Below are positions 6,146 through 12,261 of a stretch of DNA of 64,000 bases, one piece after another. The position numbers were made by a program, and so were the translations under genes. The DNA lies in the NCBI GenBank assembly GCA_965658025.1, contig CBFHQL010000001.1:1-64000 (forward strand), given 5' to 3'. The notes under the pieces were generated by a model, which did no database searches, was not told where the DNA came from, and saw only the letters and a list, made by a program, of their open reading frames with translations. The stretch is from UBA3537 sp965658025 (GTDB taxonomy: Bacteria; Bacteroidota; Bacteroidia; Flavobacteriales; Flavobacteriaceae). Numbering within the stretch: the stretch's first letter is position 1; each line of letters begins with the position of its first letter.

Positions 6146-6700
6146 GTAAAATATACAACTCTGAAAGATGTAGAACAACATATCACCGATTGCCTTCGTG
6201 AAAATGATATCAATGCCGGGGTACAGCTGATTGTGAGTCACTTTCACGAACAATTGTACTGGGCCATTCGAAAATGGGTGTTGGTACACGAAGATGCCGA
6301 TGATGTGCTACAACTCACCTATGTGCGAATCTACAAAGGGCTTGGCAAGTTTGCTTTTAAAAGTACGGTTAAAACTTGGTGCTATCGCATAGCCTACAAT
6401 GAGGCCATGCGCTTTTTGGAATCCAATAAAAAACGAGTTCGAATCACAGAAAAAATTATGACATATCGATTGGAAAATCTGTATGCTGACCCTTATTTTG
6501 ATGCCGATGCAGCCGATGCAGTCCTACAACGGATTATCGGTGAACTCGATGACAGTCAAAGAGAAGTGTTTTGTATGAAATATTATGACGAACTCAAGTT
6601 CTCCGAAATAAGCCAAATTACCAATCGAAATGAAAATTCGGTTAAAACCCTTTATTATAAAGCAAAAGAAATCCTATCATATAAAATTGTTACATCATGA
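6146..6700 (+). CDS. RNA polymerase sigma-70 family (ECF-like) factor; start uncertain
   Basis: The frame is open from 6146. It reads TLKDVEQHITDCLREND, the sigma region 2 core with EDADDVLQLTYVRIYKGL, and region 4 with DDSQREVFCMKYYDELKFSEI and a recognition helix near the end. This is an ECF-like sigma factor. No ATG lies at the N-terminus; a TAT (6152-6154) stands just before TTLKDVEQHI, where Met would be expected. The first standard start is GTG 6233, which gives 155 residues and cuts part of region 2. It overlaps the next gene by ATGA (6697-6700), and a secreted LTxxQ protein follows, making a three-gene stress-type operon. Function is clear; whether it is fully expressed is not. Confidence 0.75.
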   Translation, partial: VKYTTLKDVEQHITDCLRENDINAGVQLIVSHFHEQLYWAIRKWVLVHEDADDVLQLTYVRIYKGLGKFAFKSTVKTWCYRIAYNEAMRFLESNKKRVRITEKIMTYRLENLYADPYFDADAADAVLQRIIGELDDSQREVFCMKYYDELKFSEISQITNRNENSVKTLYYKAKEILSYKIVTS

Positions 6701-7011
6701 ATCGAAAAACAAATTCCCATCAAAAACTGGGCTTTAAGGTGCCTGAAAACTACTTTTTAACCTCCAAAATGCAAATCCTCGACGCAATACGGAACGAGAA
6801 AAGAACCCCAACTCCGGTGTTGCGCATCAAACCCAGGGTACTAAAACTAGCTGGAGTGTTTGTTCTCACATTGGTAACCACTTGGTTTTTACACAAATCC
6901 AATGATGAACTCAATAACTTTGACATCCTCATGCTCGATTCACTTGTCATTGAAGATGATGATTTTTCAAATTGGTTCGAAGAAAATTATGTATTAAATG
7001 ACATCGAATAA
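6697..7011 (+). CDS. Single-pass membrane protein of the sigma-factor operon
   Basis: A 104-residue protein with a basic cytoplasmic N-terminus, one hydrophobic segment (about 48-65) and an acidic C-terminus (EDDDFSNWFEENY). It starts within the stop of the sigma-factor gene (ATGA overlap), which implies translational coupling. Position and topology fit an anti-sigma or sigma-modulating role, but no anti-sigma domain is recognisable. Function is inferred from context only. Confidence 0.7.
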   Translation: MNRKTNSHQKLGFKVPENYFLTSKMQILDAIRNEKRTPTPVLRIKPRVLKLAGVFVLTLVTTWFLHKSNDELNNFDILMLDSLVIEDDDFSNWFEENYVLNDIE

Positions 7012-7064
7012 AACTTTTTCACAAATCAACGGTCTAAAAGATAGAATAAAAACTTAAAATAATT

Positions 7065-7526
7065 ATGAAATCCTTACAATCTCTATTCCTTATCATCGCA
7101 TTTATATTTAGTGGTATGACCTCCGCACAAGATATTGATGATCCCCAAAAAGTACAAAGAAACAGCAGTAAAGGCATGGAAAAAATCCTCACGCCTGACC
7201 AACTGACCTTGTTGCAAAAACAAAAAGATTTGGTCAAAAGCCAACGCGAGGCCTTTAAAAACTCCTTATCAGATGACCAACTGGCCATCCTCGACAACGA
7301 AGAGCTCAACCGAAGAGAAAGACGAGAAGCTCTTCGCACTACCTTTACCCAAGACCAGCTCGATCTCTTGGACGTCCACAAAACCAACGTCCAAACCCTT
7401 AAAGATTCTTTCCGTGAATCGCTAACCGATGAACAAAAGCAAAAACTCAGACAACTCAGACAACGCAGACAACGCAAACAACGACTGAAAGAGAAAAAGC
7501 AGCAGCTCAATAAAAAAAGGCGGTAA
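7065..7526 (+). CDS. Secreted LTxxQ-type protein of the sigma-factor operon
   Basis: A 153-residue protein with a signal peptide (cleavage likely after MTSAQ). The mature part is helical and charged, with recurring motifs LTPDQL, LSDDQL, FTQDQL and LTDEQK about 30 residues apart, and a very basic tail (RQRRQRKQRLKEKKQQ). The pattern recalls Spy/CpxP periplasmic proteins (LTxxQ) and proteins named 'sensor of ECF-type sigma factor' in Flavobacteriia. Being third in the operon, it may act in periplasmic feedback on the sigma system. No enzyme motif is present. Confidence 0.7.
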   Translation: MKSLQSLFLIIAFIFSGMTSAQDIDDPQKVQRNSSKGMEKILTPDQLTLLQKQKDLVKSQREAFKNSLSDDQLAILDNEELNRRERREALRTTFTQDQLDLLDVHKTNVQTLKDSFRESLTDEQKQKLRQLRQRRQRKQRLKEKKQQLNKKRR

Positions 7527-7528
7527 AT

Positions 7529-7708
7529 CAAATAGAAGAATTACAGTCAAAAATTGAAAATCCATCACTCACTAGTTCGAACCTTGAGTTGGCCATTGAT
7601 AAAGCCCTTACTTTATCCTATTATCTCGAGAAGATCTGGGTAGATGGAGATTTAAAACAATCTAATTCTTATGAATTTAGTGCGGTTGATTTTCACATCA
7701 AAGTATAA
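7529..7708 (+). pseudogene. C-terminal remnant, probably of a serine recombinase
   Basis: A 59-codon frame, open immediately after the previous stop and lacking an N-terminal domain or start, reads IEELQSKIEN and then LELAIDKALTLSYYLEKIW. Large serine recombinases of Bacteroidota often end with a helix of the form AIDKALTLxxxLxxxW before a tail, so this looks like a truncated recombinase end. The tail itself (SNSYEFSAVDFHIKV) does not match what I recall. It fits the integration scars on both sides. Confidence 0.45.
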
Positions 7709-7779
7709 TCCATGGTAATTTAAGAAGTTAACTATATGAAGAAGATTTTTTACTTACCTATTTTGACTAAATCAACTTC

Positions 7780-7812
7780 AAAATAGTTCGACTTCACTCC
7801 CATTGGCTCCAC
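7780..7812 (+). repeat. 33-bp tRNA/tmRNA-end-like repeat, copy 5
   Basis: It begins AAAATAGTTCGA and ends TTGGCTCCAC, the form closest to a tmRNA 3' end. A terminator follows within 5 bp. Confidence 0.75.
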
Positions 7813-7815
7813 CCG

Positions 7816-7846
7816 AAAGCCTTTTCTTTTGAGAGGGCTTTTTTTA
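7816..7846 (+). terminator. Rho-independent terminator after repeat copy 5
   Basis: AAAGCCTTTTC (7816-7826) pairs with GAGAGGGCTTT (7831-7841) with two G-U pairs, followed by a T-run. Confidence 0.65.
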
Positions 7847-7939
7847 TGGGCGCTCACCATCTCTAACCACGTTTCGAAAAGCACCTAAAGCACTTCACGA
7901 CTTTCATTTTAAACATCTCAAAGAACACTTCAAATGTAC

Positions 7940-8110
7940 TAAAAACTGACAGACATTTGACAGACATTTGCTTTTCGTTGTTTTCTCAACACGCTTTGTT
8001 CCAAAGCTACTGCGCTAAGATGTATCAAACTTGGACTAATACTTTGAAATATTTTTGTTAGTTTTAATGAAAATAAATACAATGAAAAAACTACTCTTAC
8101 TCTCTGCTTT
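7940..8110 (+). repeat. 171-bp direct repeat, left copy (leader plus lipoprotein signal peptide)
   Basis: It matches 9720-9890 base for base with three differences. It covers the whole upstream region and the first codons (signal peptide) of the BspA-like lipoprotein. Beyond it the two downstream genes are unrelated. Confidence 0.9.
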
Positions 8111-9296
8111 TTTAATCTTCGCTTGTACAGACGATGAGGGTAACCCTTGTATATATGAGCCTACATTAGAGACTAATGCAGCAACTAACATAACTGAAAC
8201 CTCAGCTACCCTTAACGGAACAATAGATGTTTATTCTCAAAATTGTGATACTGTAGAAAACATATTGCAAGGGTTTGTTTACTCCACATCAAGTGAACCT
8301 ACAATAGATGATAATATAGTTAATTTAGACGGTACTGCAATTAGTGAAGTTTTAACAGGTTTAGAACCAAACACTACTTATTATGTTAGAGTATTTTTAG
8401 TTAGACCATTGATTGGGATTTTTTATGGGAATGAGGTTTCTTTTGTAACTTCAGAAAATAATGACTGTGATGTTGTTTATTTAGACGATAATGGAGTAAC
8501 TATTAAAGCCTATCCGTGCGCTGAAATTGGAGACGTAGGAACAATAAATGGAGTTGAGTATACCGTTGTAGACAATGAAATGCTATTTCAAATGAGAGGA
8601 GATTTTGGTCAAATAATAACTGCAGATTTCACAAGATTATGCACAACAAGAGTGACTAATATGAGTGAATTATTTCTTTGTTACGAAGAGTTTAATCAGC
8701 CTATTGGGAATTGGGATGTAAGTAATGTGACAGATATGAGTGGTATGTTTTATTCAGAGTGCAGCGCTTCTTTTTTTAATCAAGATATTAGTCTTTGGGA
8801 TGTAAGTAATGTGACAGATATGAGTTATATGTTTGGTGGAGGCGCAGGCAACTCTAATAATAGAACTTTTAATCAAGATATTAGTCAATGGGATGTGAGT
8901 AATGTAACAAGTATGTATTATATGTTTGAAGGAGCAGCTTCATTCAATCAGCCGACAGGAAATTGGAATGTTAGCAATGTGACAGATATGAGTTATATGT
9001 TTTCTAACGCCCAATCTTATAATCAACCTATTAATAATTGGGATGTTAGCAATGTAACTAATATGAGCGGTATGTTTTCTAACGCCCAATCTTATAATCA
9101 AAGTATTCTTGGCTGGAACACTTCCAATGTGACAGATATGAGTTATATGTTTCGTAGAGCATTTTCATTTAACCAGGATACTAACAATATTAACACAGCA
9201 AACGTAACAAACTGCAGTAATTTTTGTCTTGATGCAATAAGCTGGACATTACCTAAACCAAATTTTAGCAACTGCGGTGAAATTGGATGTAATTAA
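8082..9296 (+). CDS. BspA-like (DUF285) repeat lipoprotein
   Basis: A surface lipoprotein of 404 residues from ATG 8082 (ATG 8067 is possible); signal peptide MKKLLLLSAFLIFAC, lipidated Cys15. Residues about 25-130 look like a fibronectin-III-like domain (TSATLNGTI, GLEPNTTYYVRV). A linker with paired cysteines follows, then seven or eight repeats of about 25 residues with the pattern FNQxIxxWDVSNVTDMSxMF, the BspA/DUF285 leucine-rich-type repeat of cell-surface proteins. The tail is Cys-rich (NCGEIGCN). There is no clear type IX secretion domain. Likely exposed on the outer membrane for binding or adhesion. Its promoter and signal peptide are shared by direct repeat with the unrelated lipoprotein at 9862. 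Confidence 0.85.
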   Translation: MKKLLLLSAFLIFACTDDEGNPCIYEPTLETNAATNITETSATLNGTIDVYSQNCDTVENILQGFVYSTSSEPTIDDNIVNLDGTAISEVLTGLEPNTTYYVRVFLVRPLIGIFYGNEVSFVTSENNDCDVVYLDDNGVTIKAYPCAEIGDVGTINGVEYTVVDNEMLFQMRGDFGQIITADFTRLCTTRVTNMSELFLCYEEFNQPIGNWDVSNVTDMSGMFYSECSASFFNQDISLWDVSNVTDMSYMFGGGAGNSNNRTFNQDISQWDVSNVTSMYYMFEGAASFNQPTGNWNVSNVTDMSYMFSNAQSYNQPINNWDVSNVTNMSGMFSNAQSYNQSILGWNTSNVTDMSYMFRRAFSFNQDTNNINTANVTNCSNFCLDAISWTLPKPNFSNCGEIGCN

Positions 9297-9357
9297 TACG
9301 CTTACCATTAAACAACCTGACTTCACAAACTGTAATCCTAACTAAATAAAAAAGATA

Positions 9358-9729
9358 ATGAAGATAACTTTAGTGAGTTTCATCCTAATTATTTCAATAA
9401 TTGCTGTGCTGATTTTTAGACCTGTCCCAATCGTATCTGAAAGTAAGGCTATTTCGGAAATTGGAATTGTAAAGGAAATTTACAGCAACAAAGGAAACGA
9501 CGTTATTTTTATTATGCTAAATACTGACCGCAAGTTTTACATAAATAGAGGACTGGGAAATGGACTAGAATTAAATAATCTGAAAGAAAAATTAATTGGA
9601 AATTCAATCGTTATGAAATATCCCAAATATTGGACACCACTCGACTGGAACAATAGCATTAGACATATCTCGAAAGTTGAACTTAAAAATGAAATAATTT
9701 TTAACGAACTGAAAGCAGATAAAAACTGA
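9358..9729 (+). CDS. Small membrane-anchored protein of unknown function
   Basis: A 123-residue protein with one N-terminal hydrophobic segment (about 4-22) and a soluble, mostly beta-predicted domain (GIVKEIYSNKGNDVIFIML). I recognise no family. It starts 61 bp after the BspA-like gene, so it may be co-transcribed. Its last codons and stop lie at the left edge of the second 171-bp repeat, so the repeat boundary coincides with the end of this gene. Confidence 0.6.
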   Translation: MKITLVSFILIISIIAVLIFRPVPIVSESKAISEIGIVKEIYSNKGNDVIFIMLNTDRKFYINRGLGNGLELNNLKEKLIGNSIVMKYPKYWTPLDWNNSIRHISKVELKNEIIFNELKADKN

Positions 9730-9890
9730 CAGACATTTGACAGACATTTGCTTTTCGTTGTTTTCTCAACACGCTTTGTTCCAAAGCTACTGCGCTAAGA
9801 TGTATCAAACTTGGACTAATACTTTGAAATATTTTTGTTAGTTTTAATGAAAATGAATACAATGAAAAAACTACTCTTACTTTCCGCTTT
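9720..9890 (+). repeat. 171-bp direct repeat, right copy
   Basis: Second copy of 7940-8110, offset by 1780 bp, with 168 of 171 positions identical. Identity stops inside the signal peptide, just before the lipobox Cys. Confidence 0.9.
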
Positions 9891-10098
9891 ATTCGTTTTT
9901 AGCTGTGACGATGACACCAGATGTTTTACCATCGTACAGAAAACCATTTCAAATGGAGAATTTATTCTGGTTGGTGATTTTGACACCTCAAATTCAGACG
10001 ACGATGGGCCGCTCAATGGCTATGCAGACGTCAATTTGACGGTAAGCCAAGAGGTTTATAATGCTTATGACATAGGTGACGAATATTGCTACGATTAG
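9862..10098 (+). CDS. Short lipoprotein sharing a duplicated signal peptide
   Basis: A 78-residue lipoprotein: signal peptide MKKLLLLSALFVFSC (Cys15), then a short acidic domain with three further cysteines (two near the ends of the mature part) and many Asp residues. No family recognised. The first nine codons and all upstream DNA are copied from, or ancestral to, those of the BspA-like gene. ATG 9847 would add five residues. Confidence 0.65.
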   Translation: MKKLLLLSALFVFSCDDDTRCFTIVQKTISNGEFILVGDFDTSNSDDDGPLNGYADVNLTVSQEVYNAYDIGDEYCYD

Positions 10099-10199
10099 CG
10101 GACCAACTTTATTTCTAAAATATTTAAGCGACAAAGGCGGTATAAGACAACCAATTTTTTTAATTAATAATATTTATATTTAATAAAATTTAATGTTTT

Positions 10200-10379
10200 A
10201 TGAAAAGGATTAAGAACTTCGTGTTAAAATGGTATCCCGTTCTGTTGGCGCTTGTATGTGTACTCTACTCCGTCTCTTTAGGACTGATGGGAAAAATTGA
10301 AGAAGCACAATATACAGCCCATTGGCCAGGGACAATTTTACTGTTTGCCCTTGTAATCAGACAAAGAAGACGGTCATGA
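10200..10379 (+). CDS. Small two-segment membrane protein
   Basis: A 59-residue frame with ATG at 10200: two hydrophobic segments (about 12-30 and 45-54) and a basic C-terminus (RQRRRS). It ends TCATGA, where the ATG of the next small membrane protein overlaps its stop. This coupling, plus the continuous frame, supports a real gene. Function unknown. Confidence 0.6.
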   Translation: MKRIKNFVLKWYPVLLALVCVLYSVSLGLMGKIEEAQYTAHWPGTILLFALVIRQRRRS

Positions 10380-10558
10380 GTGTAGCAATGTTTATTGTAG
10401 GAGCTGTTATTGCTTCGTTTTATATATATTTTCTTTTTTTAAATATAATTAACCAAAAAAAGGATCAAGAAATTGACGAAAAAAAACGCCGCATTCAAAA
10501 CGACCCCACTGACCTCGACGGTATGGGGGATTTTAGCCGATTCCCAAATAAAAAATAG
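10376..10558 (+). CDS. Small single-pass membrane protein
   Basis: A 60-residue protein with one transmembrane helix (about 5-25) followed by a charged cytoplasmic tail (KKDQEIDEKKRRIQ). The start at 10376 overlaps the stop of the previous gene by ATGA; starting upstream in the same frame would overlap the partner gene and lacks membrane logic. No family recognised. Confidence 0.6.
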   Translation: MSVAMFIVGAVIASFYIYFLFLNIINQKKDQEIDEKKRRIQNDPTDLDGMGDFSRFPNKK

Positions 10559-10663
10559 TTTTATACCTACCTCTCTGTTTTTGATTTTCTTTTGCAAGTG
10601 AGTTTTAGTATATTTGATAAGAGCTTAAACAAATTAACTTTTACTAAAATCTAAATACAAATC

Positions 10664-11044
10664 ATGAAAATTAAAACAGGATGTGTGGGGTTTCATGTGG
10701 CATTTAAAGTGCCTAACAGCAACACACAAAGAATGGAAACATTTTTGGAAACACACGAAACTTTTATGCGTGAAACCCATCATATTGAGGGTGCTGTAGA
10801 GCCCATCATTTTATGTTATGCGGTTCTTAAAAGCCCAGAATTTAACAATCCACTCGATCCAAGCAGTGGAGAAACTGGCCATACGCTGTATGGGATTACA
10901 GAAATATACAATGGCTCAGAAGGTGCGCAAGCGCATATGCAACTTGGGCAGGAACGTGCTGAGATGTTTACAGAACTAATCCAACTGACAGGAGAATATT
11001 GTGTAAGTGGAATATTGGGAGCGCCGGTGATTCGATCGATGTAA
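10664..11044 (+). CDS. Conserved-looking small cytosolic protein, possibly dimeric alpha/beta barrel
   Basis: A 126-residue soluble protein without signal peptide. The order of a beta strand (GCVGFHVAFKV), a long helix with HETFMRETHH, strands and a final helix resembles ferredoxin-like dimeric barrels such as antibiotic-biosynthesis monooxygenases, but no catalytic signature is seen. It has its own terminator (11078-11108). Confidence 0.6.
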   Translation: MKIKTGCVGFHVAFKVPNSNTQRMETFLETHETFMRETHHIEGAVEPIILCYAVLKSPEFNNPLDPSSGETGHTLYGITEIYNGSEGAQAHMQLGQERAEMFTELIQLTGEYCVSGILGAPVIRSM

Positions 11045-11077
11045 AATTAATTTATACTTATATAAAATATAAAGCAT

Positions 11078-11108
11078 AAAAAAACCCACTCGTTTGAGTG
11101 GGTTTTTT
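11078..11108. terminator. Bidirectional rho-independent terminator
   Basis: AAAAAACCCACTC and GAGTGGGTTTTTT pair around the loop GTTT. It lies between two convergent genes and has T-runs in both directions. Confidence 0.85.
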
Positions 11109-11128
11109 CATTGTTTTCGAAAAACGTA

Positions 11129-11323
11129 TTATACAGACTTTACGAATGGAAGTCCAGTTTTTTCATTTTCAACAATCTTTTTCCCAGCAGGAAGATCACA
11201 CGAGTTTGAACGCTCATCTTTTGCGAAATAATAAATTGTTTGGTTTCTTCCACCTTTCAAGACTACGTCTTTAGTGTGTAAATAATAAGTTTTTCCTTTG
11301 CTATTTTTAAATGAATATCCCAT
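11129..11323 (-). CDS. Small conserved cytosolic protein
   Basis: A 64-residue protein beginning MGYSFKNSKGKTYYLHTKDV and ending ENEKTGLPFVKSV. This start and end pattern is shared, as I recall, by a family of short proteins in Bacteroidota and other bacteria, usually unnamed. Likely a small beta-rich fold. It is monocistronic, with a terminator just beyond its end. Confidence 0.7.
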   Translation of the reverse strand: MGYSFKNSKGKTYYLHTKDVVLKGGRNQTIYYFAKDERSNSCDLPAGKKIVENEKTGLPFVKSV

Positions 11324-11415
11324 AATGTAATTATATTTTAGTCCAAATTACAAAAATTACTTCGGTATTACCAAAAAAATTATCAGATAAATACAATTTT
11401 TCTTAAGAAGTAGGC

Positions 11416-12261
11416 CTAATTGTTAATAAAATCCAATATTTCTGAGAAAACAACCTCTAAGTCTGAAGGCATTCCCAAAGCGTCCCAAGGTTGTTTGGCA
11501 CCAAACACATGGTTCCCTCCTTCAATGCGCTTAAAAATACTTGTAGAACTCCACATATGAAGGTGTTTGGCTTCTTCAATAGAAACAGCTTCATCGGCAT
11601 CGCCGTGGATAATAAGGTGTGGAATTGTACAGTTTCGGGCAGCTTGTTCAATATTTAACCGTTCTTCATGCTCTAAAAAATCTTGATAAAACTGAATATT
11701 GTGTGGCATGAGTTGACAAGTCCGCTTGTTTTCCACATGGTATACCCCCTCTTTTTGCCATTGCCTAAGGGCTTCCCCTTTTGGAAACCTTGATTTATAG
11801 TCGCTTACCCCCGCAAGGGTGATGAGCTTTTTTATTCTTATGTCTTCACTTGCCTTTATGGTTACAATGCCACCGCCTCTACTGTGGCCTATCAAAACAA
11901 TAGTTTGTACGTCTATTGCAGAATTTGTTTGGTAGGTTTTGTGTACCCAATCGATAACGTACGATAAATCATCAAGTTCTTTACTGTAGTTATTTTCTGC
12001 AAAAGCTTCCAAATCTGGAAAATCTACGGGTTGTACAACGGTACCACCATTGTGAGAAAAATTAAACTTAAGAAAAGCTATACCTTTTGAGGCAAAGGCC
12101 TGAGCCCATAAATTCCACGCACCCCAGTCTTTAAATCCTTTATATCCATGGCAAAAAATAATGAGTGGTGCTTTCTTAATTTTAGAATTGAAAAATAGAT
12201 CATATACAATAGGGCGGTTTTTAGGCCTATTGATGACTTTATTTTGTTCTTGAACAATCAT
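11416..12261 (-). CDS. Alpha/beta hydrolase (dienelactone hydrolase-like)
   Basis: A 281-residue cytosolic hydrolase with an oxyanion-hole motif FCHGYKGFKDWG (near 36-47), nucleophile elbow GHSRGG (Ser127), an acid in IHGDADEAV (Asp221 or Asp223) and catalytic His251 in GGNHVFGA: a complete Ser-Asp-His triad. No lid or signal peptide. Substrate cannot be predicted; likely an ester or peptide hydrolase. It overlaps the stop of the upstream addB-like gene by 4 bp (ATGA), so the two are translated from one message. Confidence 0.8.
   Translation of the reverse strand: MIVQEQNKVINRPKNRPIVYDLFFNSKIKKAPLIIFCHGYKGFKDWGAWNLWAQAFASKGIAFLKFNFSHNGGTVVQPVDFPDLEAFAENNYSKELDDLSYVIDWVHKTYQTNSAIDVQTIVLIGHSRGGGIVTIKASEDIRIKKLITLAGVSDYKSRFPKGEALRQWQKEGVYHVENKRTCQLMPHNIQFYQDFLEHEERLNIEQAARNCTIPHLIIHGDADEAVSIEEAKHLHMWSSTSIFKRIEGGNHVFGAKQPWDALGMPSDLEVVFSEILDFINN

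Larger units (their letters stand above)
7709..7939. other. Intergenic DNA with repeat copy 5 and a terminator
   Basis: Apart from the fifth 33-bp repeat (7780-7812) and the hairpin at 7816-7846, no gene is seen. Confidence 0.5.

Noticed and set aside
7034..7531. Long Cys/Leu/Ser-rich frame on the minus strand
   Set aside because: It is the complement of the coding LTxxQ gene. Its composition is explained by the Gln/Lys/Arg-rich codons on the other strand.
8645..9240. CRISPR-like array
   Set aside because: The regular repeats are coding (25-codon DUF285 units in frame), the intervening sequence is not unique spacer DNA, and no cas genes are present.
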